Shown here piece after piece: positions 24,694 to 34,787 of a stretch of DNA of 64,000 nt (positions within the stretch are counted from its first letter, which is position 1; each line of letters opens with the position of its first letter). The stretch covers positions 4,650,001 through 4,714,000 of the forward strand of contig NZ_CP134152.1 of assembly GCF_032164335.1 (NCBI RefSeq), given 5' to 3'. The position numbers and the translations under genes were made by a program. Below the pieces are notes generated by a model. That model was not told where the DNA came from, made no database searches, and saw only the letters and a program-made list of their open reading frames with translations. The DNA is from Winslowiella toletana. GTDB taxonomy: Bacteria > Pseudomonadota > Gammaproteobacteria > Enterobacterales > Enterobacteriaceae.

Positions 24694-25494
24694 TTAGTCC
24701 AGCAGCAGTTTACGTAAATAATGCGGCACTGCATCATCAGCATTGCTGCCAATCACTTCCAGCTCCGGCAGCAGATCTTTCAGGCGCTGATGAGCGTTAC
24801 TCATAATGCAGCCCTTCCCGGCCATCGACAGCATCTCTTTATCGTTCAGCCCGTCACCAAACGAGATGCACTCTTTCAGCGAGTAGCCCAGGGTTTTCGA
24901 CACCGCTTCCAGCGCATGCCCTTTCGACACGCCACCGGCCATCACTTCGAGGCAGGTTGGGAAGGAGAAGCTGACATTAACCCGATCGCCCCAGCGTGCC
25001 AGAATCGCCTGCTCCAGCGGCACGAGTTTATCGGCATCATCACAGGTGAAAAACACTTTACTGATACCATCGGTTTCCAGCATGCCAGGTTCGAACAGGC
25101 GATAATTAAATACCGACTCGCAGAAGAAACGCTGCTCTTCCGGACGATGGCGGTTGATAAACCACTCATCATCACGATAGACGTTGGTCAGGATATCCGG
25201 CTCGTTATATTGGATAGCGAACAGATCGTTAGCGATATCTGCGTCAAGATTATGGCTGAACACCAGCTCACCGGCGCTGTTATGCACCCTTGCACCGTTA
25301 GAGGTGATCATATAAGCGTCGATTTCGAGATTATCGCGCATCTGGGAAACGTCCACATGGTGACGACCAGTGGCAAAGACAAAGTGGACACCGCGTTCGG
25401 TGAGTAACTTCAGCGTTTCTTTGGTGTAAGGCGTCAGTCTGTGATCGGGTGACAACAGAGTGCCGTCGAGATCGGATGCGACTACGTGATACAT
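24694..25494 (-). CDS. yigL: Sugar/pyridoxal phosphatase YigL (HAD, Cof type)
   Basis: Cytosolic haloacid-dehalogenase phosphatase. E. coli YigL dephosphorylates sugar phosphates (a SgrS-activated target in glucose-phosphate stress) and pyridoxal phosphate. The 266 residues carry the nucleophile motif SDLDGTLLSPDH at the N-terminus, ATGRHH (motif II) and ISFGDGLNDKEML (motif IV), with the C2B cap between. It is in the same minus-strand run as downstream cluster genes but separated from pldB by 67 bp. Confidence 0.93.
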   Translation of the reverse strand: MYHVVASDLDGTLLSPDHRLTPYTKETLKLLTERGVHFVFATGRHHVDVSQMRDNLEIDAYMITSNGARVHNSAGELVFSHNLDADIANDLFAIQYNEPDILTNVYRDDEWFINRHRPEEQRFFCESVFNYRLFEPGMLETDGISKVFFTCDDADKLVPLEQAILARWGDRVNVSFSFPTCLEVMAGGVSKGHALEAVSKTLGYSLKECISFGDGLNDKEMLSMAGKGCIMSNAHQRLKDLLPELEVIGSNADDAVPHYLRKLLLD

Positions 25495-25561
25495 AATTCT
25501 TTCAAACCTCTGGTTAAATGAGTAAATCAGGCACGCCTGACGTTAAATCTGAGTCATGTGG

Positions 25562-26554
25562 CTAAACATGCCGCGCGAAAAACTCCACGATGGCATCTAA
25601 GGCTTCAGCGCGCATATCGTCTCGTTCAAATAAGATCTCATGACGCGCGCCTGCAATTACGCGAGGCTTACCCCCCTCGCAGGGATGACCCGCTGCGGTC
25701 ATTGCCTGACAAAACAGATCCTGCGAGCGGTTATCGACAATTTTTTCGGCCCCGGCCTGCAACAACAGCAGTGGAGTGGTGATATCAGCGGCCTTGCTTA
25801 AAATATTTTGTCCGGCCAGCAGCCCTTCCCGCACCCAGTGATAGGTGGGGCCACCAACGCGAATTCCCGGATCGTCAGCATAAAAACGCAGATTGCGTCG
25901 ATAGCGCTCGCGGCTGTGGGTCAGCTCATTAATGCCAAAAGGACGCGCACGCCACTTGCCGGTTCCCAGCGCGTAGCCATCCCGCAGCTCCGGTCGTTTT
26001 TCCGTCCAGTCAAGAATGCGGCTGGCCATCCAGGAGGGCATCGGCAGATAGATGCCAAACATCGGTGAGGATAATACTGCGGCATCAAACGCCTGCGGTT
26101 GCCGCGCCAGCAGCAGCGTCAGAACTGCGCCCCCCATCGAGTGGGCCAGCGCATAGCGATGGCGATAGTCACTGTTGGCGATTTCCCGCTGCCAGAGCGC
26201 TTCCAGATCGTCAACATAGTGACCAAACTCCGCCACGTGGCCGCGATGCGAGTCCTGTAACAGACGTCCGGATCGGCCCTGCCCGCGATGATCGATAATG
26301 ATCACATCATAACCACAGTGAAACAGATCGTAGGCCAGTTCAGGGTATTTAACGTAGCTTTCAATGCGTCCCGGCACCAGCAAAATCACTTTATCGTGCT
26401 GCGGTGAGGTGAAACGAACATAGCGAATCAGTAAGTTATCAACGCCCTCAAACTCGCGCTCTTCCCGGCGGTGCCAGAAATCGAGCAGCGGTCCGGTGGC
26501 GAAAGCGGCAAAGGCCTTCTCACGAGTCGGCCAGTCATTTTTATGCTTCGTCAT
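25562..26554 (-). CDS. pldB: Lysophospholipase L2 PldB
   Basis: Inner-membrane-associated alpha/beta hydrolase that removes the fatty acid from lysophospholipids. The 330 residues contain the oxyanion region DHRGQGRSGR, nucleophile elbow LAHSMGGAV and a C-terminal histidine in GARHEILFERD. I chose ATG 26554 (MTKHKNDW); a TTG two codons earlier is the only other option. It precedes yigL on the same strand, as in E. coli. Confidence 0.94.
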   Translation of the reverse strand: MTKHKNDWPTREKAFAAFATGPLLDFWHRREEREFEGVDNLLIRYVRFTSPQHDKVILLVPGRIESYVKYPELAYDLFHCGYDVIIIDHRGQGRSGRLLQDSHRGHVAEFGHYVDDLEALWQREIANSDYRHRYALAHSMGGAVLTLLLARQPQAFDAAVLSSPMFGIYLPMPSWMASRILDWTEKRPELRDGYALGTGKWRARPFGINELTHSRERYRRNLRFYADDPGIRVGGPTYHWVREGLLAGQNILSKAADITTPLLLLQAGAEKIVDNRSQDLFCQAMTAAGHPCEGGKPRVIAGARHEILFERDDMRAEALDAIVEFFARHV

Positions 26555-26668
26555 CGGCAAGAATTCCGCAAAAAATCATCGACACTATGACAAGCTTCGC
26601 AGGCCATAGCAGATCATTCCACAATGCCGTATTGTGTCATAAATCTGCGCACTCCGGGAGTTTTACCC

Positions 26669-27292
26669 ATGACCATCGAATGGTGGCTGACTTACCTATT
26701 GACTACCAGCATCCTCAGCCTGTCGCCAGGTTCCGGTGCGATTAATACCATGAGTACCGGTATCAGCCACGGCTATCGCGGCGCGGTGGCGTCGATCTCC
26801 GGCCTGCAAGTGGGGCTTGCCGTGCATATTATGCTGGTCGGTATTGGCCTGGGTGCGCTGTTTTCTCAGTCGTTACTGGCATTCGAAATTCTCAAATGGG
26901 CCGGTGCAGCCTATCTGATCTGGCTCGGTATCCAGCAGTGGCGCTCCGCCGGGGCGATAGATTTAGATGCCGTGGCCAAAGCGATGCCGCGTCGACGCCT
27001 GTTTAAACGCGCGGTGTTGGTTAACCTGACGAACCCGAAAAGCATCGTGTTTCTTGCCGCGCTGTTCCCACAATTTATTATCCCGCATCAGCCCCAGGCA
27101 ATGCAGTACCTGGTGCTGGGGGTGACTACCGTGGTGGTCGATATTATTGTGATGATTGGCTATGCGACATTAGCGACACGGATTGCCGGCTGGATTAAAG
27201 GGCCGCAGCAGATGAAATTGCTGAACCGCATTTTTGGTGGGTTGTTTATGGCAGTAGGAGCGTTACTGGCTTCGGCTCGTAAGATTGCTTAG
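26669..27292 (+). CDS. rhtB: Homoserine/homoserine lactone exporter RhtB
   Basis: LysE-family inner-membrane exporter of homoserine and related compounds. The 207 residues hold five to six hydrophobic helices with the family motif [21 protein letters not shown] chose ATG 26669 ([10 protein letters not shown]), which has GGGAG 9 bp upstream and gives the family length (206 in E. coli); a longer in-frame start at 26624 adds a non-conserved piece. It converges on rhtC. Confidence 0.93.
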   Translation: MTIEWWLTYLLTTSILSLSPGSGAINTMSTGISHGYRGAVASISGLQVGLAVHIMLVGIGLGALFSQSLLAFEILKWAGAAYLIWLGIQQWRSAGAIDLDAVAKAMPRRRLFKRAVLVNLTNPKSIVFLAALFPQFIIPHQPQAMQYLVLGVTTVVVDIIVMIGYATLATRIAGWIKGPQQMKLLNRIFGGLFMAVGALLASARKIA

Positions 27293-27299
27293 CTCTGTG

Positions 27300-27318
27300 G
27301 GCGGCAAAACATGCCGCC
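27300..27318. terminator. Hairpin between convergent rhtB and rhtC
   Basis: GGCGGCA-AAACA-TGCCGCC, a 7-bp perfect stem in the 45-bp gap between two convergent stops. It lacks a clear T-run, so termination strength is uncertain. Confidence 0.5.
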
Positions 27319-27337
27319 TCTACAGCATAATCCGGGG

Positions 27338-27961
27338 TTAGCGCGATATAATCAGGTGGATACCAAAGCCAGCAAACAGCACCCCTGCGACACCATCAAT
27401 CCACTTCGCCAAGCGCTGATAGCCACGGCGCATCGCCGGTAAGGCAAAAATACAGGCCACCAGACTAAACCAGCACAGCGTCTCAATAATAATCAGCATA
27501 AACAGCCCCCAGCGCTCACCCGCGCCAACGTCATCACCGACAAACAGTGAGAACACGCTGCCAAAGTAGATCACCGCTTTCGGATTGGAGAGGTTGGTCA
27601 GAAAACCTTTCAGGAAGCTGCGTCCTTTCTGCGGCAGCGCCACCTTCACTTCATTCTGTACCGGGTGTTTATGCTGTTTACGCGCCGAGCAAAGTAGCTG
27701 CCAACCCATCCACAGCAGGTAAAGCCCGCCGCCCACCATAATAATCTCATGCAGCCATGCCATTTTCTGCAGAATCAGGTGTAATCCCATCAGCGCAACG
27801 CCCGCCCATACCACAATACCGAGGGTAATCCCCAGCACACCGAGCATCGCCTCTTTCCGGGAGCGACTGACCGCGGTTTGCGAGACAAAAAAGAAGTCCG
27901 GCCCCGGACTCATTAAGGCGATTAAATGCACCAGCGCCACAGTAAGAAATAGCATTATCAT
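27338..27961 (-). CDS. rhtC: Threonine exporter RhtC
   Basis: LysE-family exporter of threonine (and homoserine) in the inner membrane. The 207 residues start MIMLFLTVALVHLIALMSPG and include FFFVSQTAVSRSRKEA and NLSNPKAVIYFGS, typical of RhtC. It is paralogous to and convergent with rhtB. It lies 63 bp after recQ on the same strand. Confidence 0.94.
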   Translation of the reverse strand: MIMLFLTVALVHLIALMSPGPDFFFVSQTAVSRSRKEAMLGVLGITLGIVVWAGVALMGLHLILQKMAWLHEIIMVGGGLYLLWMGWQLLCSARKQHKHPVQNEVKVALPQKGRSFLKGFLTNLSNPKAVIYFGSVFSLFVGDDVGAGERWGLFMLIIIETLCWFSLVACIFALPAMRRGYQRLAKWIDGVAGVLFAGFGIHLIISR

Positions 27962-28024
27962 GATGTTTTACCTGTTTAAAGAAATGCGAGCACTGCCCGG
28001 ATGAAAAATCGCCAGTAAGCGAGC

Positions 28025-29860
28025 TTATTCGTCGTCACCATCGACGTGTTCTCTGATCATCACCATAAACGGCTTACCAAAACGCTCCAGCTTACGCTGC
28101 CCGATGCCGTTAACGCTGAGCATTTCAGAAGCCGTCAGCGGCATCTGTTCAGCCATTTCGATAAGCGTGGCATCATTGAATACCACATAAGGCGGGATAT
28201 TCTCTTCATCCGCAATTGCTTTACGCAGCTTGCGCAGTTTAGCGAACAGCTTGCGATCGTAATTGCCGCCATAGGATTTCTGGCTGCTGTTTTTACTTTT
28301 AATGGTGACCAGACGCGGAACCGCCAGCATTAGCGGCTCTTCACCGCGCAGAATCGGGCGCGCCGCTTCGGTAAGCTGTAATGCTGAATGCATGGCGATA
28401 TTTTGCGTTACCAGTCCGAGGTGTATCAGCTGGCGCAACACGCTGACCCAGTGTTCGGTGGTCTGCTCGCGACCAATACCGTAGACCGGTAATTTATCGT
28501 GTTGTAACTCGCGAATACGCTGGTTATTGGAACCGCGCAGTACTTCAACAATATACCCCATGCCAAAACGCTGACCGACACGATAAATGCTCGATAACGC
28601 TTTTTGCGCTTCGACCAAGCCATCATAGCGCCGTGGCGGGTCGAGACAGATATCGCAGTTACCGCAGGCTTGCTGACGCCCCTCACCAAAATAGTTTAGC
28701 AACACCAGGCGACGACAGGTTTGCGCCTCGGCAAACGCTCCCATCGCATTTAATTTGTGACGTTCAATATCTTTCAGCGGACCTGGCGCTTTCTCTTCCA
28801 GGCAGCGGCGCAGCCACGCCATATCGGCCGGATCGTAAAACAACAGCGCTTCCGCCGGTAGCCCGTCGCGTCCGGCGCGTCCGGTCTCCTGATAATAGGA
28901 TTCGATATTGCGGGGGATATCAAAGTGCACCACAAAGCGCACGTTCGGCTTATTAATACCCATGCCAAATGCCACGGTCGCGACCACAATTTGCAGATCG
29001 TCACGCTGAAAAGCTTCTTGAACCTGCGCCCGATGCACATTGTCCATTCCGGCATGATAGGCACCGACGCTCAGACCACGGCTTTGCAGCCGCGCAGCGG
29101 TATCTTCCACTTTCGCCCGGCTGTTGCAGTAAATAATGCCGCATTTGCCACGCTGATCCTGCACGTAGCGCATTAGCTGATCGGTTGGCTTGAACTTCTC
29201 CACCAGCGTGTAACGAATATTCGGTCGGTCAAAACTGCTGATTTGAATCAGCGGATCGTTTAGCTGCAACAGACGCGCAATATCATTGCGGGTGGTTTCA
29301 TCGGCAGTGGCGGTCAGCGCCATAACCGGCAGCGTCGGGAATCGCTGGCGCAACTGGCCCAGCGCACCATACTCCGGACGGAAATCGTGGCCCCACTGTG
29401 AGATACAGTGTGCTTCGTCTACCGCCAGCATCGCCGGATTCCAGTGGCTCAGATTATCGAGGAAGTTGTCCATCATCAGACGCTCAGGCGCGATATACAG
29501 CAGACGAATGCGGCCGGTACGACAACCGGCCATCACTTCCTGCTGCTCTTCACGATTTTGCGTCGAATTCAGGCAGGCCGCCGCAACGCCGTTAGCCAGC
29601 AGTTGGTCGACCTGATCTTTCATCAAAGAGATCAGCGGCGAAACCACCAGCGTCAGACCCTCGCGCACCAGCGCAGGGATTTGATAGCAGAGCGATTTAC
29701 CGCCGCCAGTGGGCATAACCACCAGACAGTCACGCCCGTTCAGCGATGCCTGAATGATGGTTTGCTGGCCAGGACGAAACTGCTGATAACCAAAGGTATC
29801 CTGTAATACCTTTGCCGCCAGCGCTTCATCATGCTCGTTGATTACTGCAGCCGTTGACAC
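28025..29860 (-). CDS. recQ: ATP-dependent DNA helicase RecQ
   Basis: 3'-5' superfamily 2 helicase of the RecF recombination pathway. The 611 residues start at GTG 29860 (read as Met, then [10 protein letters not shown]), with GGGGA 4 bp upstream; an in-frame ATG at 29932 would add 24 residues and touch pldA, and E. coli RecQ is 609. Walker A is TGGGKSLC, the DEAH box [15 protein letters not shown], the Zn cysteines [10 protein letters not shown]...CGNCDIC, followed by the winged helix and the C-terminal HRDC domain (near residue 530 onward). Confidence 0.96.
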   Translation of the reverse strand: MSTAAVINEHDEALAAKVLQDTFGYQQFRPGQQTIIQASLNGRDCLVVMPTGGGKSLCYQIPALVREGLTLVVSPLISLMKDQVDQLLANGVAAACLNSTQNREEQQEVMAGCRTGRIRLLYIAPERLMMDNFLDNLSHWNPAMLAVDEAHCISQWGHDFRPEYGALGQLRQRFPTLPVMALTATADETTRNDIARLLQLNDPLIQISSFDRPNIRYTLVEKFKPTDQLMRYVQDQRGKCGIIYCNSRAKVEDTAARLQSRGLSVGAYHAGMDNVHRAQVQEAFQRDDLQIVVATVAFGMGINKPNVRFVVHFDIPRNIESYYQETGRAGRDGLPAEALLFYDPADMAWLRRCLEEKAPGPLKDIERHKLNAMGAFAEAQTCRRLVLLNYFGEGRQQACGNCDICLDPPRRYDGLVEAQKALSSIYRVGQRFGMGYIVEVLRGSNNQRIRELQHDKLPVYGIGREQTTEHWVSVLRQLIHLGLVTQNIAMHSALQLTEAARPILRGEEPLMLAVPRLVTIKSKNSSQKSYGGNYDRKLFAKLRKLRKAIADEENIPPYVVFNDATLIEMAEQMPLTASEMLSVNGIGQRKLERFGKPFMVMIREHVDGDDE

Positions 29861-29931
29861 ATCTTCCCCGTTTATCTCGTTATGACATGATTTATGGTAT
29901 GTGGCGGATCGGTTTTCGCCGATCCGGCGCA

Positions 29932-30810
29932 TCAGAACAGGTCGTTCAGGGTCACACCGACACCGACGCGCGTCTGGCGATGGTTGTAGTCGATTAATGA
30001 CTCGCCGTAGCCGCTGAACACCTGCGTGTAGAAGCGTACGTGCTGGCTGATTGGATAGCTCCAGCCGAGTTCCGCGCCGCCGTAGCCGCTGTTCCAGTTA
30101 TAGTTACCCTGTACACTAAATATGCTGTCGCCCATCATATAGCCGAGCTTCAGGCGGTAATAGCCCATGTACTTGGTAATATCCGGGTTATCATCATTGC
30201 TTGAGCTTTCCGGTAAACGGTACCACGGCTTTACTTCCGCCATAAAGTTACCGTTTTGCGCCATCAGACGAGCGTATACGCGGTTCCAGCTGCGTGAGGT
30301 CGGATCGGAACGACCATTAGACTGATGATTCAGCCCCAGTTCAACATCGCGTAACGTCCAGCCAGCAAAGCGGTAATCGGTCGCCCAGCCGAGAAAAATC
30401 TGCGGCTCATAGTTGGTTTCGCGGAAAGGTGACGACGCACCACGATTGGAAAGCTGCCACCAGGAGCGCTGGGTATAAGAGGCCGCCAGTACCGAGTTAT
30501 CACCAAGGATTCCGCTCCACAGCGGGAAAGCCAGGCTGAGCTGGAATTTAACTTCGTCTTTCTTTGCTTTATCGGCCCAGTCATAAGACTGAATAGCTTC
30601 TTTATTCAGATCGCTGGTTACGGTATAGAGTAAATAGTTACCCTCATAAGGATACAGCACGAACGGGTTATCATGGTGCTCCAGCAGGTTAGCAATGATG
30701 CTGCCACGAACGGCTGGAGTATCATGAACCTCTTTTATGGTCGCTTCCTGCGCCAGTGCCAGTGCTGGCAGTAATGTGACCGCTGCCGGCAATCCTCGAA
30801 GCATACGCAT
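29932..30810 (-). CDS. pldA: Outer membrane phospholipase A PldA
   Basis: Outer-membrane 12-stranded beta-barrel phospholipase that is activated by dimerisation when the outer leaflet is disordered. The 292 residues start [20 protein letters not shown], a signal peptide with cleavage after ALA, and the mature protein begins [10 protein letters not shown]. The Asn-His-Ser catalytic centre is in [17 protein letters not shown]. The C-terminus ends in phenylalanine (VTLNDLF), the usual outer-membrane assembly signal. A longer frame start at 30858 is not supported. Confidence 0.96.
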   Translation of the reverse strand: MRMLRGLPAAVTLLPALALAQEATIKEVHDTPAVRGSIIANLLEHHDNPFVLYPYEGNYLLYTVTSDLNKEAIQSYDWADKAKKDEVKFQLSLAFPLWSGILGDNSVLAASYTQRSWWQLSNRGASSPFRETNYEPQIFLGWATDYRFAGWTLRDVELGLNHQSNGRSDPTSRSWNRVYARLMAQNGNFMAEVKPWYRLPESSSNDDNPDITKYMGYYRLKLGYMMGDSIFSVQGNYNWNSGYGGAELGWSYPISQHVRFYTQVFSGYGESLIDYNHRQTRVGVGVTLNDLF

Positions 30811-30989
30811 AGTGTTCTCCAATAAAGCGAGCGCTGCAAATAGACGTGTAAAAAGCACGCCATTCTACACAGAAATACCGCCCAACATCAGCGCTGATTT
30901 CTCAAACTGGAAAGCCTGCCGACAGAAGCATAAAATACACAAATTATTAACATTTAACCTCTCCATAACTGCATTCGGGAAAGCACAAT

Positions 30990-31460
30990 ATGTCGGTTAC
31001 TCTGTTGACTCAGGACGCAGCGCGTCGTCTGATTGGTGAAATTTTTGTCTATGATATGCCGTTTAATCGCGCACTGGGCCTTGAGCTGGAGCGCCTGGAG
31101 CCGGACTACGCCGAGCTTAGTTTTAATAATCAGCAGATGCTGGTCGGCAATGCTGCGCAAAAAATTCTGCACGGTGGGGTGATTGCTTCGGTGCTGGATG
31201 TCGCCGCCGGGCTGGTATGCGTCAGCAGTACTTTGACGCGTCACGAGAACATTAACGAAGAGGAATTGCGTCAGCGGCTGTCGCGTATGGGTACGATTGA
31301 TCTGCGGGTCGACTATCTGCGTCCCGGACGCGGCGAGCGCTTTATCGCCAGCAGCAGCCTGCTGCGCGGCGGGAATAAAGTGGCAGTGGCACGCGTAGAG
31401 CTGCATAACGATGCCGGCGTATATATTGCCAGTGCCACGGCGACCTACCTGATCGGCTGA
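30990..31460 (+). CDS. yigI: Acyl-CoA thioesterase YigI (hotdog fold)
   Basis: Small thioesterase of the 4-hydroxybenzoyl-CoA/PaaI hotdog group; E. coli YigI acts on medium- and long-chain acyl-CoA and supports fatty acid degradation. The 156 residues hold the hotdog helix motif [16 protein letters not shown] and [12 protein letters not shown]. It is divergent from pldA with 179 bp between. E. coli has the same order pldA-yigI-rarD. Confidence 0.9.
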   Translation: MSVTLLTQDAARRLIGEIFVYDMPFNRALGLELERLEPDYAELSFNNQQMLVGNAAQKILHGGVIASVLDVAAGLVCVSSTLTRHENINEEELRQRLSRMGTIDLRVDYLRPGRGERFIASSSLLRGGNKVAVARVELHNDAGVYIASATATYLIG

Positions 31461-31542
31461 TAACTTTATCGGGATCGCGTTCTCGCGTTTCCCTTCAACA
31501 ATTTCCACATAACTTATTTTTATAAAGGGAAAAACTTCGTTA

Positions 31543-32442
31543 ATGGATGCTCAACAAACGCGCCAGGGCGTGCTTTACGCGCTGGGTGCCTATCTGATCT
31601 GGGGCATAGCCCCGGCCTATTTCAAACTGATTCAGCAAGTAGCGCCAGGAGAGATTATGACTCACCGGGTGATCTGGTCCGCGCTATTTATGATTGTATT
31701 AATCAGCCTCAGCCGCAACTGGCAGCAGGTCAGAAAGACGTTGTATAACCGCAAGAAAGTCCTGCTGCTGGCGGCCTCTGCTATGCTAATCGGCGGCAAC
31801 TGGCTGCTGTTTATCTGGGCCGTGAACAATCATCATATGCTGGAAGCCAGCCTTGGTTACTTTATCAATCCGCTGCTAAATGTGATTGTCGGCATGCTGT
31901 TTCTGGGTGAGCGCTTTCGTCGAATGCAGTGGCTGGCGGTCGGCTTAGCTGCCTGCGGAGTGGTGGTGCAACTGTGGAAATTCGGCTCGCTGCCGATTAT
32001 TGCGCTTGGGCTGGCCTTCAGCTTTTCGTTTTATGGCCTGCTGCGCAAAAAGATCGCGGTAGACGCGCAAAGCGGGATGCTGATTGAGACGCTGTGGCTG
32101 TTCCCGCTGGCGGCCATCTATCTGTTTGGCATCGCCGACAGTAGCACCAGCCGGTTAACCGACAATTCGCTGTCACTTAATCTGCTGCTGATTGCCGCCG
32201 GAGTGATTACTACCATCCCGCTGATGCTGTTTACCGCCGCCGCCACTCGCCTGCGTTTGTCGACCGTCGGCTTTTTTCAGTATCTCGGCCCGACGCTGAT
32301 GTTTCTGCTGGCAGTGGTATTTTATGGCGAGCAGTTAACGGATGATAAAGTGCTGACCTTTGCCTTTATCTGGGCAGCACTGGCGCTGTTCATCCTCGAT
32401 GCGGTTTATACCCTGCGCGGTTCACGAATGCGCATAGCGTGA
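31543..32442 (+). CDS. rarD: RarD, EamA/DMT-family transporter
   Basis: Predicted ten-helix permease named for a chloramphenicol-sensitivity phenotype; its substrate is unknown. The 299 residues start MDAQQTRQGVLYALGAYLIW, with the family phrase WGIAPAYFKLI and LGPTLMFLLAVVFYGE. No good ribosome site is close: AGGG lies about 13 bp before the ATG. Its last 21 bp overlap the 3' end of the convergent abrB-like gene. Confidence 0.92.
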   Translation: MDAQQTRQGVLYALGAYLIWGIAPAYFKLIQQVAPGEIMTHRVIWSALFMIVLISLSRNWQQVRKTLYNRKKVLLLAASAMLIGGNWLLFIWAVNNHHMLEASLGYFINPLLNVIVGMLFLGERFRRMQWLAVGLAACGVVVQLWKFGSLPIIALGLAFSFSFYGLLRKKIAVDAQSGMLIETLWLFPLAAIYLFGIADSSTSRLTDNSLSLNLLLIAAGVITTIPLMLFTAAATRLRLSTVGFFQYLGPTLMFLLAVVFYGEQLTDDKVLTFAFIWAALALFILDAVYTLRGSRMRIA

Positions 32443-33468
32443 AATAAAACGCGCCATTGCCGGGCCGGTAAGCAGAATGGTGAACAGGCGTAACGTCTGC
32501 ATCGCCATCACAAACGCAATATCGACCCGGCTACCCGCGGCGATTATCGCGACGGTATCCAGCCCGCCAGGGCTGGTCGCCAGATAAGCGGTCAGCAGAT
32601 CGACGTGCAGCAATCGCGTCAGCATCCATGCCATTCCGCCACAAAGTAGCATCAGGCCGACTATCGACAGTATCATCTGCGGCAGGGTGCGCAGCGCCAG
32701 CAGAAAGATCGGCCGGGTAAAACGCAGCCCGACACTCCAGCCAATCAGCGCATAAGCCAGCGCCAGCAGCCATTCCGGTATCTGTAATGCCATAGTGCCG
32801 CTGGCATGCAGCGCGGCACCAAACAGCGCCGGTAATAACAGCGCGCCAGAAGGAATGCGAAATCGTTGGCCGATCCAGGCCCCGCCCAACGCTACAGCAA
32901 TAGTGCCGACAAAGCGCAGCTCCAGCGCAGGAAACCACTCCAGCGGCGTGGCGCTTTGTGCACTGTCGCCCAGTCCGATTCGTGCCACCACCGCTGCTGC
33001 CGTCGCAACAAACAGCACCCGCAGATACTGCATAAATGCCACCAGCCGGGCATCGGCTCCATATTCGCCGGCCATCGCCACCATTGCCGACGCGCCGCCC
33101 GGCGACGATCCCCAGGCTCCGGTCGCACCGGGTAAACTACTGAAGCGCACCAGCAGGAAGCCGGATAAACCACTGGCGGCAAGCGTCAGTAACAGTACGA
33201 CGATCACCACCGGCCAGTCGTCAATCAGCGGTTGCAGAATTGAGGGGGATAAACTTTGTGCAATCATGCAGCCCAGTATCGCCTGCGCCAGGATAAACAG
33301 GCGTTTATCGATGCGCAGCGTCGCGCCGGATAAGCCCATCAGCACGCCGATAATCATCGGTCCCAGCAGCAGCGCGGCAGGAACATGGAAGTATTGCAGC
33401 GCAAAACCCAGCAGCAGCGAAGCGCTGATCAGAATAAGCCATTGCAGCCTGTGTGACAGCCGTTCCAT
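32422..33468 (-). CDS. abrB: AbrB-family membrane protein (PF05145 type)
   Basis: Inner-membrane protein with about ten helices in two repeats, each with a Gly/Ser-rich loop (SSPGGASAMVAM near residue 128 and TSPGGLDTVAII near residue 308). This matches the E. coli AbrB/ammonia-monooxygenase-like family, reported as a regulator of aidB and annotated as a transporter; function is uncertain. The 348 residues are full length. E. coli K-12 has yigF/yigG at this position, so the gene is out of its E. coli context. Its 3' end overlaps rarD by 21 bp, tail to tail. Confidence 0.8.
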   Translation of the reverse strand: MERLSHRLQWLILISASLLLGFALQYFHVPAALLLGPMIIGVLMGLSGATLRIDKRLFILAQAILGCMIAQSLSPSILQPLIDDWPVVIVVLLLTLAASGLSGFLLVRFSSLPGATGAWGSSPGGASAMVAMAGEYGADARLVAFMQYLRVLFVATAAAVVARIGLGDSAQSATPLEWFPALELRFVGTIAVALGGAWIGQRFRIPSGALLLPALFGAALHASGTMALQIPEWLLALAYALIGWSVGLRFTRPIFLLALRTLPQMILSIVGLMLLCGGMAWMLTRLLHVDLLTAYLATSPGGLDTVAIIAAGSRVDIAFVMAMQTLRLFTILLTGPAMARFISRYAHS

Positions 33469-33590
33469 ATTGAGAAAACTTGCGTTAAGAAAAGCAGGGG
33501 GTATACGTTACGCGGATGTGAATAGATCTGCCAGTACCGATCTCCTCTCGCCCATCCATGGCGGAGGATTACACTGCCGTGGTGGCCGGT

Positions 33591-34541
33591 TTACAGCCAG
33601 TTTTTACGCTTGAAATAGGCGTAAGGTGCCAGACCGGCCAGAATCATCAGGCTGATTGCGGCGGGATAACCAAAGCTCCATTTCAGCTCCGGCATAAATT
33701 CAAAGTTCATGCCGTAGCTTGATGCCACCAGCGTTGGCGGCAGGAAGACCACCGATACCACCGAGAAGATTTTGATAATACGGTTCTGCTCGATATTGAT
33801 AAAGCCCATCGCCGCCTGCATCAGGAAGTTCACCTTCTGGAACAACGATTCGTTATGCGGTAACAGCGACTCGATATCGCGCAGAATTTCACGCGCCTGC
33901 TCCAGCTGAGTTCCCGGCAAACGCGCTTTACGCACCAGGAAATTCAGCGCACGCTGGGTATCCATCAGGCACAAACGCACTTTCCAGCCGATATCTTCCA
34001 GTTCTGCCAGCGTCGACAGCGCGCGGTCAAACTCGTCGCCCTGCTGCCCTTCCATAATTACCCGGCTGAGTTTTTCCAGATCGCTGTAGACGTTCTCAAT
34101 CTCATCCGCCAGCTGTTCGATTTTGGTTTCAAACAGGTCCAGCAGTAGCTCAAAGGCATTGCCATCGACCAGCGTCTGATTACGCGCGCGCATGCGATAG
34201 AGGCGAAAAGCCGGCAGTTCACGCTCACGCAGCGTGTAAAGCCGTCCTTCACGAATGGTGAAAGCGACGGTGGAGTTACCGGCATGATCTTCGGCATCTT
34301 CATAGAAGAAGAAGGAGTGAATATGCAGACCATCTTCGTCCTCAAAAAAACGCGCCGAGGCTTCGATATCTTCCAGCTCCGGGCGGGTGGCGAGGCTCTG
34401 GCCTAGTTCACACTGAACACGATCGCGTTCATCTTCTTCTGGCTCGATCAGATCAACCCATACTGACGACGTCAGCTGGTCAGCGGTATCTTCAAGCTCC
34501 AGACGAGATAAACGGCTGTTATCCAGTTTAAATGCGCTCAG
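33591..34541 (-). CDS. corA: Magnesium/cobalt channel CorA
   Basis: Pentameric inner-membrane Mg2+ channel gated by intracellular Mg2+. The 316 residues equal E. coli CorA when starting at ATG 34541 ([13 protein letters not shown]); the in-frame start at 34592 is not conserved. The long helical cytosolic funnel is followed by two membrane helices near the C-terminus, with the selectivity motif [10 protein letters not shown] between them and the basic tail KRKNWL. The mRNA leader is about 240 nt long and contains a short ORF, described separately. Confidence 0.97.
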   Translation of the reverse strand: MSAFKLDNSRLSRLELEDTADQLTSSVWVDLIEPEEDERDRVQCELGQSLATRPELEDIEASARFFEDEDGLHIHSFFFYEDAEDHAGNSTVAFTIREGRLYTLRERELPAFRLYRMRARNQTLVDGNAFELLLDLFETKIEQLADEIENVYSDLEKLSRVIMEGQQGDEFDRALSTLAELEDIGWKVRLCLMDTQRALNFLVRKARLPGTQLEQAREILRDIESLLPHNESLFQKVNFLMQAAMGFINIEQNRIIKIFSVVSVVFLPPTLVASSYGMNFEFMPELKWSFGYPAAISLMILAGLAPYAYFKRKNWL

Positions 34542-34594
34542 CATAGCAGTACTCCCAATTGCAGTAACATATGGGACATAGCGCCAGAACACGG

Positions 34595-34610
34595 GAAACG
34601 TTAACGTTTC
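34595..34610. promoter_or_regulatory. 16-bp palindrome in the corA leader
   Basis: GAAACGTTAACGTTTC is a perfect palindrome 54 bp before the corA ATG. It resembles LacI/GalR-family operators (central AACGTT) but matches no consensus I know exactly. In RNA it can also pair. Confidence 0.4.
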
Positions 34611-34631
34611 AGTCAGTTTTCAAAGCTGACT
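34611..34631 (-). other. Hairpin in the corA leader, proximal
   Basis: AGTCAG-(9 nt)-CTGACT makes a 6-bp stem directly upstream of the palindrome. It may take part in alternative leader structures. Confidence 0.4.
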
Positions 34632-34672
34632 CATGCGACGGGAAAAAAGAGGAAGTCGCTGACAACCACGAA

Positions 34673-34698
34673 GGCTACCAGCATTTAAGAGGGTAGCC
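34673..34698 (-). other. Hairpin immediately after the corL-like ORF
   Basis: GGCTACC-(12 nt)-GGTAGCC, a 7-bp perfect stem starting at the base after the stop codon of the leader ORF. A ribosome finishing the ORF would disrupt it, which fits a translation-sensing leader. No T-run follows. Confidence 0.5.
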
Positions 34699-34755
34699 TT
34701 AGGCGTTGCACCTGATAAACAGGTTAATGAGCCAGTATCGACTGGGTGTGTCCAA
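34699..34755 (-). CDS. corL: CorL-like leader peptide of corA (18 residues, TTG start)
   Basis: TTG 34755 is preceded by AAGAGGAC at good distance and opens an ORF encoding MDTPSRYWLINLFIRCNA, ending in TAA. It lies about 25 nt after the predicted corA transcript start. Salmonella corA has a translated leader peptide, CorL, whose translation controls Rho-dependent termination according to Mg2+; position and size here fit that role. I cannot compare the peptide sequences with certainty, so the name is by analogy. Confidence 0.6.
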   Translation of the reverse strand: MDTPSRYWLINLFIRCNA

Positions 34756-34787
34756 GGCGAATGTCCTCTTAGGGTAATCGTGGGCGC

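Noticed and set aside
24721-25407. 228-codon plus-strand ORF over yigL
   Set aside because: Antisense to yigL and rich in His/Gln/Arg, as expected for reverse translation; no support.
32795-33613. 272-codon plus-strand ORF opposite the abrB-like gene
   Set aside because: Ser/Ala/Pro-rich translation typical of an antisense frame in GC-rich membrane-protein DNA; no ribosome site or family likeness.
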